Assembly: GCA_902812455.1 (NCBI GenBank) | Contig: CADDZH010000118.1 | Coordinates: 1 to 14,817, forward strand | Source: Chloroflexota bacterium | GTDB taxonomy: Bacteria; Chloroflexota; Ktedonobacteria; Ktedonobacterales; Ktedonobacteraceae | DNA length: 14,817 nt | Reading direction: 5' to 3' | Shown: positions 1-7,088 of the stretch, piece by piece | Layout: every line of letters begins with the position of its first letter | How positions within the stretch are numbered: the stretch's first letter is position 1 | Made by a program: the position numbers and the translations under genes | Notes under the pieces: model-generated | What the model was told of the DNA's origin: nothing | What the model saw: only the letters and a program-made list of their open reading frames with translations | Database searches by the model: none

Positions 1-1
1 C

Positions 2-160
2 GTTGATGAGCTGCGGCAAGAGCTGCATGTGAGCATCATCACGGCAGAGAATATCGTCAATTATCGCCAGCAACATGGCCCCTATACCTCCGTCGATCAA
101 CTCCTGCAAGTTGTGAGCAAGTCAATTTATGACCGCATCAAAAACCTGGTAACTGTATGA
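2..160 (+). CDS. comEA: ComEA helix-hairpin-helix DNA-binding protein, C-terminal end (partial)
   Basis: The gene enters from the left edge, and only its last 52 codons are present, ending in TGA at 158-160. ComEA is the membrane-anchored DNA receptor that hands double-stranded DNA to the ComEC channel during natural transformation. The visible part matches the end of the helix-hairpin-helix domain: an A-E-N-I-V-N-Y-R helix, the turn Q-Q-H-G-P-Y-T-S-V-D-Q-L-L, then a last helix ending in L-V-T-V. The second hairpin, normally Gly-Ile-Gly, reads V-V-S-K-S-I here, so that turn is degenerate. The stop codon overlaps the next gene's ATG as ATGA, which implies an operon with translational coupling. 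The identification rests on the short domain match plus the comEC neighbour; the N-terminal anchor lies outside the window. Confidence 0.8.
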   Translation, partial: VDELRQELHVSIITAENIVNYRQQHGPYTSVDQLLQVVSKSIYDRIKNLVTV

Positions 161-2670
161 AGATTGACCTGCGAGGGTGGGAGTTGATCGTTGTAGCAGT
201 TGCCTGGCTGGCCGGTATCCTGCTCAATTCGTGGCTGGCTCTGCCTGCGTTGCCCCTGCTGATCGTGGCAAGCTCAGTGCTGATCGGTCTTCCGCTTGCG
301 TGGCGCGACAGGCAGGGCAGGCTGGCCTTCCTCTTCATACTCTGGCTGGTGCTCGGCGCATGGCGATACTCGATCGCTTCGCCCGCCGGTGATCCCCATG
401 CTCTCCCGGCGTTCATTGGAAAGGGAAAGGTGGACATACGGGGAGTTGTAGCAGATGAGCCAACACTCGAAGCGCGAAGCCGCCTGCTCCTGATCGATGC
501 CAGCAGTATCAGCACAGATGGAGGGACATCATGGCAGGATGCTCACGGGCAACTGGAAGCGCAGATGCTAGGTGGAGAGATAGACAATCCCTATGGCCCC
601 AATTATGGCGATAGCGTTGAGCTGCAGGGAAAGCTCCAGCCACCTCCACCACATAGCACGCCGGAAGTGCTGGCAAGTATGCCCTTTCCACGCATCAGCG
701 TGAGCAGCGCTGGAGGCAATCCTGTCCTGGTAGCCCTCTTTCAACTCAGGCTCAGGCTGGCCACCATCATCCTGCAGGCGCTGCCCCAACCAGAAGCAGC
801 GCTCATGCTGGCCATCCTGCTGGGGATGCACACTCCGGCGCTCAAACCATTGATATCAGCCTTCAATGAGACTGGAACGGCACATATTAGCGCCGCTTCC
901 GGCTTCAAGGTCACCATTGTAGCCGGAATAGTTACGACCTGCACACGATGGCTATATGAAAAACGTAAGCAGCCAGCCATCCGGTTATTGCCTGCAGAAA
1001 AATCCAGGGGACAATGGAGACGGTGGGTCGCGACAGGTACGACTATAGGAAGTATCGGTATCTATACTATCCTATGTGGCGCCAGCCCGGCAGCTTTACG
1101 GGCAGGAATCATGGGCGCATTGCTTGTTGTCGCTCCACGCCTGGGACGCGTGTATAATATTTATACTGCGCTGGCAGCAACAGCTATCGTGATGAGTGTC
1201 TTTGATCCCTTTGTCCTGTGGGATGCTGGATTCCAGTTGTCGTTTCTCGGCACGCTGGGCATCGTGCTGCTTACTCCCCTCTTCCAGTACCTGCTCAAGC
1301 CTCTTGAACGCCTTCCCCTGGGCTATTACATCGCGGAGATCAGCGCGGTGACGCTGGCAGCACAGGCAGCCACGCTACCGATCACTGCGTTAACCTTCAA
1401 CCAGATCTCTTTCATCGCGCCGGTCGTCAATATCCTGACAGTACCCGTGCTTGCACCAACAATCTTCCTGGGATTTCTGCTTTGCGCAGCAGGTTCCCTG
1501 TACTTACCTCTCGCCATCTTTTGCGGCTGGGTCGCGCGGCCTCTCCTCTGGTATACGCTCAATATCATCACGTGGTGCTCGGAGCTGCCGTGGGCCTTTA
1601 TTACAGTCAACAATCCGAGCGCAGGACTGGCATGCTGCTACTATGGAATCCTGGCCCTTGTCATCAGTATTATCTTCTACAAATGGCCCGCAGTGAACCC
1701 GCTAAATAATCCGGCTGGCCATACCCTCCCTTATACGGCTCATACTCCCTCGTTGCGATCACGGCGGAGGTGGCGCATGATGCAACTGGGCGCAGCGCTT
1801 CTTGTTATCCTGGCGACGGGCGCTACGGCGCTAGCATCACGGCCTGATGGCCGCCTGACGATCAGCTTTTTGAGTGTGGGGCCTGCTGGCCAGCCGCCGC
1901 AAGGCGAAGCCATACTGATCCACACGCCTGATGGCAAATATGCGCTGATCGATGGAGGCATGGACGCTACTTCTCTAGACCTCGAGCTGGATAGCCGCCT
2001 TCCATCCTGGCAGCGCTCGCTTGATGTTGTCATGTTGACCTCTCCTCGCACGGATCACCTGGCTGGCTTGCAGGATGTGGTGACTCGTTACCAGATTGGA
2101 GAGGTGCTGGATGCGGGTGTGCTTCATCCAGGCACAAATTATGCGTTGTGGCGGCGTATGATCAACGAAAACGGCATCCATTACGTGCAGGTCCGGCAGG
2201 GTATGACGGTTAGCATAGGGATGGAGGTTGCGCTACAGGTGCTCTGGCCACCATCTCAGTTACACAAAGGCAGCAGCGAGGAGCTGGATAACGGGCTGAT
2301 CGTGCGGCTGCTTGCTCCTGGCCTGCGCCTCTTGCTCCTGGGGGCGGCTTCCATGAGCAAGTTCGCGCTGAGTGGGATAGTAAACAGTATCAGTTCGAGT
2401 TATCTCCAGGCAGACATTGTGCAACTTGTGGCCGAGGCCGGGAAAAATTTCCCCAGCGAGTTAAGCGCTGTTTTACAGGCTGCTCATCCATCGGTACTGG
2501 TGATAACGCCCGCCGCTCTCACTCCAAAGCAACGCAAGGCCCATATGACATCGATAGTAAGCACGCTTCCACAGGCACTTGCAAGCCCTTCATGGCAAGT
2601 CGTTCAAACGGCGCAGGCAGGCACGCTGGAGATCACCGGCAGCAACCAGGGGTGGACAATGAACGTATGA
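157..2670 (+). CDS. comEC: ComEC/Rec2-family DNA internalisation protein with degenerate C-terminal metallo-beta-lactamase-like domain
   Basis: ComEC forms the inner-membrane channel through which single-stranded DNA enters during transformation. The 837 residues show the full family order: N-terminal membrane segments (about 8-75), a soluble OB-fold-like region (about 80-190), the polytopic competence domain (about 215-510), another membrane segment (about 543-561) and a C-terminal metallo-beta-lactamase-like fold (about 567-837). Competence-domain landmarks are G-T-A-H-I-S-A-A-S-G-F-K-V (240-252), A-L-R-A-G-I-M and G-F-Q-L-S-F-L-G. In the C-terminal domain the fold landmark A-L-I-D-G-G (596-601) is present. 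However, the usual H-P-D-A-D-H reads S-P-R-T-D-H (629-634), the usual L-T-G-D reads L-L-G-A (727-730), and the H-H-G-S position reads E-A-G-K (760-763). The channel part looks functional; nuclease activity is doubtful. The start overlaps the comEA stop by four bases. The length is normal for the family. Confidence 0.92.
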   Translation: MKIDLRGWELIVVAVAWLAGILLNSWLALPALPLLIVASSVLIGLPLAWRDRQGRLAFLFILWLVLGAWRYSIASPAGDPHALPAFIGKGKVDIRGVVADEPTLEARSRLLLIDASSISTDGGTSWQDAHGQLEAQMLGGEIDNPYGPNYGDSVELQGKLQPPPPHSTPEVLASMPFPRISVSSAGGNPVLVALFQLRLRLATIILQALPQPEAALMLAILLGMHTPALKPLISAFNETGTAHISAASGFKVTIVAGIVTTCTRWLYEKRKQPAIRLLPAEKSRGQWRRWVATGTTIGSIGIYTILCGASPAALRAGIMGALLVVAPRLGRVYNIYTALAATAIVMSVFDPFVLWDAGFQLSFLGTLGIVLLTPLFQYLLKPLERLPLGYYIAEISAVTLAAQAATLPITALTFNQISFIAPVVNILTVPVLAPTIFLGFLLCAAGSLYLPLAIFCGWVARPLLWYTLNIITWCSELPWAFITVNNPSAGLACCYYGILALVISIIFYKWPAVNPLNNPAGHTLPYTAHTPSLRSRRRWRMMQLGAALLVILATGATALASRPDGRLTISFLSVGPAGQPPQGEAILIHTPDGKYALIDGGMDATSLDLELDSRLPSWQRSLDVVMLTSPRTDHLAGLQDVVTRYQIGEVLDAGVLHPGTNYALWRRMINENGIHYVQVRQGMTVSIGMEVALQVLWPPSQLHKGSSEELDNGLIVRLLAPGLRLLLLGAASMSKFALSGIVNSISSSYLQADIVQLVAEAGKNFPSELSAVLQAAHPSVLVITPAALTPKQRKAHMTSIVSTLPQALASPSWQVVQTAQAGTLEITGSNQGWTMNV

Positions 2671-2722
2671 ATTGGTAGGCAAGGTTCAATATTTGCATCA
2701 AGCACACGAGAGAAGGGAAAAG

Positions 2723-2727
2723 AAGGA
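2723..2727 (+). promoter_or_regulatory. Ribosome binding site deciding the zinc-ribbon start
   Basis: AAGGA lies ten bases before the ATG at 2738. The alternative TTG start at 2672 has no such site and lies one base past the comEC stop, so the shorter product is favoured. Confidence 0.55.
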
Positions 2728-2737
2728 ATCACATACC

Positions 2738-3358
2738 ATGATCTGCGAGCGGTGTGGGAGAGAGATAGCCGATAACGCGAGCATCTGCCCATCCTGTGGG
2801 ACTGTGACCTCAGCATTCAAGGGAACAGGCGAGGCTTCGACCAGTTATGGGCAGTATCCACAATACGGGCAATACTGGCAGCCAGGGAATCCTTCATACC
2901 AACCGCTGCCAGGCTACGAACAGGGATATGCCCAGCAGCAGGGCTACACGCAGCCAGCTTCTCCACAGCAGGATGCCGGCTACGGGCAGGCCTATCCTTA
3001 TCCACCACCAGGATACGGGCCAGGGCCTGTCAATGTGACGGTCATCAATAACGTACCCTCAACCAGGAATAACACGCCATTGATAGTAGAGGTGATTCTC
3101 TCGCTTTTTGGCATCTTTGGCGTTGGCTGGCTGATGGCAGGCGAGACGACGACCGGCGTAATCCTGCTCATATGCAGCTTTGTGATCTACTGGCCTATTG
3201 CGTTCATCCTGGCGATTACCGTCGTGGGGCTGGCATGCCTTGGCCCGCTGGCTATCGCAGCCATTGTTGTGAATGCGCTGCTACTCAACAATGTGCTGAA
3301 TCGCAAAGCGGCACAGGCTCAGTACATGACGATGCAGCAGCCAGGCGGGCGGCCATAA
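2738..3358 (+). CDS. Zinc-ribbon membrane protein with Tyr/Gln/Gly/Pro-rich linker
   Basis: This 206-residue protein has three parts. An N-terminal zinc ribbon carries C3-x2-C6 and C17-x2-C20, as in double-zinc-ribbon proteins. A low-complexity linker (about 35-97) is made of repeated Y-G-Q, Q-G-Y and P-G-Y units. A C-terminal membrane part (about 114-187) has two or three hydrophobic segments; its first half (F-G-I-F-G-V-G-W-L-M-A-G-E-T-T-T-G-V) resembles TM2-domain proteins. The ribbon and linker are probably cytoplasmic. The reading frame is open upstream to a TTG at 2672, but the ATG at 2738 begins exactly at the zinc ribbon and has AAGGA (2723-2727) ten bases before it, so I chose it. 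The gene lies 67 bp after comEC on the same strand and may be co-transcribed. No specific function can be assigned. Confidence 0.82.
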   Translation: MICERCGREIADNASICPSCGTVTSAFKGTGEASTSYGQYPQYGQYWQPGNPSYQPLPGYEQGYAQQQGYTQPASPQQDAGYGQAYPYPPPGYGPGPVNVTVINNVPSTRNNTPLIVEVILSLFGIFGVGWLMAGETTTGVILLICSFVIYWPIAFILAITVVGLACLGPLAIAAIVVNALLLNNVLNRKAAQAQYMTMQQPGGRP

Positions 3359-3360
3359 AG

Positions 3361-3396
3361 ACCCACCCATCCACACCGCTCCACCCTCGCCCCTAC
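3361..3396. repeat. Pyrimidine-rich dispersed repeat fragment, copy 1
   Basis: The segment contains CCCATCCAC followed within 20 bases by CGCCCCTAC. It is closely similar to 14742-14766 near the right end of the window. Both copies lie just after the 3' end of a plus-strand gene. It is probably a fragment of a dispersed non-coding repeat. It sits in the 131-bp gap between two convergent genes, where I see no clear hairpin terminator. Confidence 0.4.
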
Positions 3397-3489
3397 GGTC
3401 GTCGCCATTGGCTTCGTTAAGTTGATGCATATTATCGCTGATTGATCGGCCCTTCCTCGACAATCACCCGAGAAGATGTAGGCCTGAAT

Positions 3490-4521
3490 TTATTTAGCGA
3501 AGGCGAGGCGCCGGTACTTCTCGCGCGACTCGATCCAGGCCTCATCGGAAAGCCCCAGCTTTTCTCGCAAGGATTCGGGTGGCACGCCGGCCTTCAACTG
3601 GCGCACGGCGAAGGTATCGCGCAACAACTGCAGGGTGACGCGCTTCTTGATGCCCGCTGCCTGTACGGCTTTTGCCAGGATATAGTTCAAGTTGCGATCC
3701 GTGCAGTCAAAAAGGGCATCCTTAGGATGATACTTCGCTACATAGGCATGGAAAATGGAGGTGAACTCGGCAGGGAGGGCCAGGCGGCGTTCGCGATGCT
3801 GCTTGCCCGTAGAGGCCGGGAAGTGAACGGTTATCGCGGGAGCCTGTGGGTCTGAAGTATCAACGTGATCGAGCTTGAGGGCCATAACTTCCTCTTTTTT
3901 AAGCCCACCATAGAGCACAAGGTAAACCAGGCAGTGAGTACGCGGGTCCTCAGCAGAGGCATCCAGCAGGCGCTGTATTTCGTCTTCAAAGAGAAGCTCT
4001 GGCAAGGGTGGCAAGGGGCGTTCCAGAGCAATGCTGGCGGCAGGGTCTTCACGAATGACGCCTTCGCGAGCGAGCCAGGAGAAGAAATTCTTGAGGAACG
4101 TGACACGACGCGCCATTGTTTTGGGCGCGGGAGCATGGCCCTTGCTGCCAAACTTCAGCTTCATGAGCCAGTCTGCCAGGTGTTCCTTCGTAATACGCCC
4201 GATGGGAGTATCCTGGCCGAGGTAGTTGCTGAGCATCTTCAGGTCTGAGAGAAAGCAGGTAACAGTATAATTGGACTTGCCGCTCAGCATGAGTTCTTGC
4301 TGGTAGGGGATGGCGCAGGCGGCAAGGCTGGACTGGTCGGTGAGCGGCCTGGTTCGTACCAGCGGCGGAAAAGGCGTCTCTAAGGGATCGGGCGGGGCAG
4401 AGATAACGGTAGAGGCGCCGGTAAAAAGGTTTTCTTGCAAAACGGTGCTATCTTCTGATACAAGAGGATGGGCATCTGGTTCTTCTACGGGCTGGTTTTT
4501 ATCCTGGTTTTCTTTGCGCAT
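3490..4521 (-). CDS. Tyrosine-recombinase (XerC/D-like) family protein with non-canonical catalytic residues
   Basis: The 343 residues have the layout of a phage-integrase-family protein: a disordered N-terminal extension (about 1-65), a SAM-like core-binding domain (about 68-165) and a catalytic domain (about 175-343). Active members cut and rejoin DNA using R-K-H-R-H/W-Y. Here box I reads G-L-K-K-E-E-V, so the first Arg is Lys208. The box II H-x-L-R-H motif is Q-L-L-R-D, keeping Arg301 but losing the first His (Gln298). The next His position, in G-L-S-D, is Leu324. A Lys in the beta-hairpin region (K240) and a candidate Tyr336 remain. The frame is intact with a good AAGGAG six bases before the ATG, so it is expressed rather than decaying. 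It may bind DNA without recombining it. No att sites or phage genes are adjacent. The family assignment is firm; activity is doubtful. Confidence 0.85.
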   Translation of the reverse strand: MRKENQDKNQPVEEPDAHPLVSEDSTVLQENLFTGASTVISAPPDPLETPFPPLVRTRPLTDQSSLAACAIPYQQELMLSGKSNYTVTCFLSDLKMLSNYLGQDTPIGRITKEHLADWLMKLKFGSKGHAPAPKTMARRVTFLKNFFSWLAREGVIREDPAASIALERPLPPLPELLFEDEIQRLLDASAEDPRTHCLVYLVLYGGLKKEEVMALKLDHVDTSDPQAPAITVHFPASTGKQHRERRLALPAEFTSIFHAYVAKYHPKDALFDCTDRNLNYILAKAVQAAGIKKRVTLQLLRDTFAVRQLKAGVPPESLREKLGLSDEAWIESREKYRRLAFAK

Positions 4522-4598
4522 CGCTCACTCCTTGATAACAGTTTCATGATAACAAGGGACGCACATGTGAGAATCCCTACAATGTCGTTTTGTTTTTC

Positions 4599-4604
4599 AT
4601 TATA
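4599..4604 (-). promoter_or_regulatory. Candidate -10 box for the recombinase-like gene
   Basis: A perfect TATAAT is read on the minus strand, 78 bases before the ATG at 4521. The -35 region at 17-bp spacing (CAACAT) is a poor match, so only the -10 element is supported. Confidence 0.4.
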
Positions 4605-4724
4605 GCAGAACCAGGCAAGGTATGTTGAGATGTTTTGCCCGATCGTCCGGGTTGTTACGTTGACTCAGATGAAACGTCCTAACGTGTGAGTTTTCTTGCG
4701 GTATATTATCTATTAGGCATCGTT

Positions 4725-4881
4725 TGTCATCCTGAGCGCGTGAGCCGAAGCAATGTCATCCTGAGCGCAGCGAAGGACCTAACGCCGTGAAGGATCTCCG
4801 TCGGTGAGGCAGCGGATGTTTCGCTTCGCTCAACATGACATAGTGAGGCAGCGGATGTTTCGCTTCGCTCAGGATGACATG
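4725..4881. repeat. Compound palindromic dispersed repeat, copy 1 (TGTCATCCTGAGCG family)
   Basis: Two left arms start TGTCATCCTGAGCGC (at 4725 and 4754). Two right arms are their inverted complement: CTTCGCTCAACATGACAT (4824-4841) and CTTCGCTCAGGATGACAT (4863-4880). The right part is a tandem duplication with a 39-bp period (4804-4842 and 4843-4881), sharing a run that begins GTGAGGCAGCGGATGTTTCG. The outer arms can pair into a long hairpin. The same family recurs at 11804-11901. I recognise the arm sequence as a type common in Chloroflexota-like genomes, from memory and unchecked. It carries no coding gene and resembles a non-autonomous MITE or REP-like element. Confidence 0.8.
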
Positions 4882-4908
4882 CTTGAAGCTTACCCTGGGA
4901 TGATAGAG

Positions 4909-6243
4909 ATGAAGCGCTTGCAACCATATATGCCGGCAGCAGCAATCTTTTGCCTGGCTCTATTTGTGCGGGTTGTTTATAACGTGACTGCTGGTCGAGG
5001 TTACACACCGACGTATGATTCCCATACATACCAGCAGCTCGCCCTCAACATCCTGCACTACCATTGCTTCTGTCAGGCCCCAGGCGTTCCCATGGTCGGG
5101 CGAGAACCGTTCTGGCCGGCTGTTATTGCAGTGATCTATGACATGCTCAGTCCGAGAAATATCTATGTGCGCTTATTTCTCAGCGTTGTCGGGTCGGGCA
5201 CATGCGTGCTGGTTTATCTCTTTGCCAGAGACCTTTTTGGAAGGCGCATCGCTCTCGTAGCCGGGATATTTGCCGCTATTTATCCCAATCTCTTTATTTA
5301 TGACGGCTGGCTCTACTCTGAATCCCTCTATATCTTCCTGCTCTTTGCCTTTTGCTATTCTCTCTATCTCGTCCAGCGCACTGCACACTATCGATGGATG
5401 ATTGTAAGCGGCGTATGTCTTGGGCTACTCTCGCTGACCCGAGCAAATGGGCTGATCGTGCTTCTGCTGGTGGCTATCTGGGCAATTGTGCTGTGGCGCA
5501 GTGGAAGGCTAGCGTGGCCTGTTGCAGCTAAAAGTGCCGCTGCCGTTGTTCTGATTTCCCTGGCCATTGTTGCGCCATGGACGGTTCGTAACTACGTTAC
5601 CTTTCATGAATTTATTCCAACTGCGACCGGCGAGGAGGGTATTGTCCTGCTGGGAGCATACAATAACATGGTGCTGGAACCCGGCCCTTTCCAGGGCATC
5701 TGGATCAGGCCAACACTCTCCAATCCTGGTGTAGCCAACCGATACTATACCAGTGACAGCCAGCAAAACCAGGTCTACACAAGCTACGCGGTACAATGGA
5801 TAGAGAGCCATCTCAATGATATGCCATATTTGCTCGGCATGCATTTCATCAAGATGTGGACGCCGGCTACCCCGGAAGCTGATCTCGCGATCGATCAATT
5901 TCCAACGCGGCTTTCGTCCAGAATCGTGTGGGCTATGATCGATACGATGTCCATTCCTCTCTTTATCCTGGCCGCGCTTGGCCTGCTAGCAACGTGGAGG
6001 AAATGGCGCGAGCTCCTAATCATCTATTTGATGATAGCGCTGACTGTTGCCGAGTGCCTCTACTTCTATGGCTGCTCTCGCTTCCGCGCACCCATCGAGC
6101 CGATGCTGGTGCTGCTTGCTGCGGGATTTCTGTGGTGGGTCACTGAAAAAGATAGGGGAACGCTGAGATGGTTGCTTGATAGGCACAAACAGGCACCGCC
6201 AGTATCGCCCCTACCCTCACACGTTGATGCCAGCATCCAATAG
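4909..6243 (+). CDS. GT39-like polytopic membrane glycosyltransferase (PMT/ArnT-type), copy A
   Basis: Proteins of this group move a sugar from a polyprenyl-phosphate carrier onto a lipid, glycan or protein on the outer side of the membrane. The 444 residues have an N-terminal membrane segment, then an outer loop with Asp37 (T-Y-D-S-H-T-Y) at the place of the catalytic acidic residue. H-C-F-C follows at 52-55, then R-E-P-F-W-P-A-V-I-A (65-74), L-S-L-T-R-A-N-G (174-181) and R-F-R-A-P-I-E-P (391-398), with many hydrophobic helices between. The frame is open back to a GTG at 4804 inside the repeat, but the ATG at 4909 aligns with the paralogue's M-K-R start at 7234, so I chose it; the ribosome site is weak (GGGATGATAGAG). 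It heads a cassette with a methyltransferase and a second copy. The sugar and acceptor are unknown. Confidence 0.82.
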   Translation: MKRLQPYMPAAAIFCLALFVRVVYNVTAGRGYTPTYDSHTYQQLALNILHYHCFCQAPGVPMVGREPFWPAVIAVIYDMLSPRNIYVRLFLSVVGSGTCVLVYLFARDLFGRRIALVAGIFAAIYPNLFIYDGWLYSESLYIFLLFAFCYSLYLVQRTAHYRWMIVSGVCLGLLSLTRANGLIVLLLVAIWAIVLWRSGRLAWPVAAKSAAAVVLISLAIVAPWTVRNYVTFHEFIPTATGEEGIVLLGAYNNMVLEPGPFQGIWIRPTLSNPGVANRYYTSDSQQNQVYTSYAVQWIESHLNDMPYLLGMHFIKMWTPATPEADLAIDQFPTRLSSRIVWAMIDTMSIPLFILAALGLLATWRKWRELLIIYLMIALTVAECLYFYGCSRFRAPIEPMLVLLAAGFLWWVTEKDRGTLRWLLDRHKQAPPVSPLPSHVDASIQ

Positions 6244-6254
6244 TGGGTAGAACC
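6244..6254 (+). terminator. Weak hairpin after glycosyltransferase A
   Basis: GGGT-AGA-ACCC, directly after the stop codon, can form a short four-pair stem followed by AAAAGTATTGTTTTG. The stem is short and the U-run imperfect, so any termination would be partial. Confidence 0.2.
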
Positions 6255-6270
6255 CAAAAGTATTGTTTTG

Positions 6271-6299
6271 TTGCGTCAGGTAACATTAATCGCTATAAT
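6271..6299 (+). promoter_or_regulatory. Candidate sigma-70-type promoter for the methyltransferase
   Basis: A perfect TATAAT (6294-6299) is preceded at exactly 17 bp by TTGCGT (6271-6276), a half match to TTGACA. Transcription from about 6306 would give a leader of roughly 87 bases before the ATG at 6393. This allows the methyltransferase to be expressed independently of glycosyltransferase A. Confidence 0.55.
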
Positions 6300-6392
6300 C
6301 CGCTAGGAGACTGATTTTTAGTTCTCGTTATTTACCGGTGGGTTTAAACGTTTGTTTTTTAGTAGCTTAATTTGTTGAAGGAAGTACATTGT

Positions 6393-7088
6393 ATGATCTA
6401 TCAGGGAGTGTCAACACTAGAGGTACTGACAGAAGCCAAAAACTATAACAGGTGGATAGTAGAGAATTTCTTGTGCTATATAAAAGCTCCGCTTTTGGAG
6501 TTTGGCTCTGGCATAGGGAATATTAGCGAATTGATTAGTTCTTATACGCCCCTGTGTTTAACAGATACCGATGTGAGCATGTTAGCTCGTCTCAAGGAAA
6601 AGTTTTGCTCTATCGATGATGTTTCCGTTGAATTTCTTGATATCACTCAGCCGCCTCCACGGCATCTGGTTGAGAGTTTCCAAACGGTCATCGGCATAAA
6701 TGTATTAGAACATGTGGAGGAGGATGAAAAGGCTCTTTTTCACTTAGGACAAGTCCTGAAGCCATCGGGAAGACTACTATTACTTGTGCCCGCAAAGAAA
6801 TGGGCTTATACGAGTCTTGATAGAGAATTAGGTCATTTCAGGCGCTATGAAAAAAAAGAACTGAGAGAAAAGCTCGTAAAAGCATCTTTTCGTATTGAAA
6901 AGCTATATTTTTTCAATATTGTCGGGTTGATCGGCTGGATCGTCCAGGATAAAATCAACCAATCAGGAGCTTTGCGGCCATATCAAGTTTCTCTCTTTGA
7001 TGCCATGGTCCCCTTTTTGAAACGCATAGAAGCGAAAGTTCCTATGCCAGTAGGCATTTCTTTGATAGCGATTGCGCAGAAGATATGA
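6393..7088 (+). CDS. Class I SAM-dependent methyltransferase
   Basis: The 231-residue protein has a Rossmann-type SAM site: motif I L-E-F-G-S-G-I-G (35-42), an acidic D-T-D (58-60) after strand 2, L-D-I (82-84), and G-I-N-V-L-E-H (101-107), typical of the Methyltransf_11/23 group. After the core, S-L-D-R-E-L-G-H-F-R-R-Y (141-152) and Y-F-F-N-I-V-G-L-I-G-W (172-182) match a subgroup I associate with polyprenyl-linked glycan genes. The substrate is not readable; a sugar or lipid-linked glycan is inferred from the two flanking glycosyltransferases. The frame opens at TTG 6372, but AAGGAAG (6378-6384) eight bases before the ATG at 6393 fixes the start. The gene is visibly richer in A and T than its neighbours, with many AAA and ATA codons, suggesting separate acquisition. 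There is no signal peptide, so it is cytoplasmic. Confidence 0.85.
   Translation: MIYQGVSTLEVLTEAKNYNRWIVENFLCYIKAPLLEFGSGIGNISELISSYTPLCLTDTDVSMLARLKEKFCSIDDVSVEFLDITQPPPRHLVESFQTVIGINVLEHVEEDEKALFHLGQVLKPSGRLLLLVPAKKWAYTSLDRELGHFRRYEKKELREKLVKASFRIEKLYFFNIVGLIGWIVQDKINQSGALRPYQVSLFDAMVPFLKRIEAKVPMPVGISLIAIAQKI

Larger units (their letters stand above)
4522..4908. other. 387-bp divergent intergenic region
   Basis: This is the longest gene-free stretch. It lies between divergently read genes. It holds the recombinase ribosome binding site (4528-4533) and -10 box (4599-4604) on the minus strand, and a compound palindromic repeat at 4725-4881 that ends 27 bases before the glycosyltransferase start. 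AT-rich TATATTAT at 4702-4709 could be a -10 element for the plus-strand gene, but I found no matching -35. Open frames through the repeat are a property of the repeat and are not called as genes. Confidence 0.6.

Noticed and set aside
2672..2737. TTG start one base after comEC for the zinc-ribbon protein
   Set aside because: The extra 22 residues are not domain-like, and a good ribosome site precedes the later ATG exactly at the zinc ribbon.
3490..4521. Integrase-like gene considered as the end of a prophage or integrative element
   Set aside because: No tRNA, att-like direct repeats, phage structural genes or excisionase are present, and the catalytic residues are replaced.
4660..4709. TTGACT and TATATT as a promoter for glycosyltransferase A
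   Set aside because: The spacing between the two boxes is 36 bases, far from the 16-18 needed.
4725..4881. Repeated units considered as a CRISPR array
   Set aside because: Only two tandem units exist with no unique spacers between them, and the arms are inverted repeats; no cas gene is nearby.
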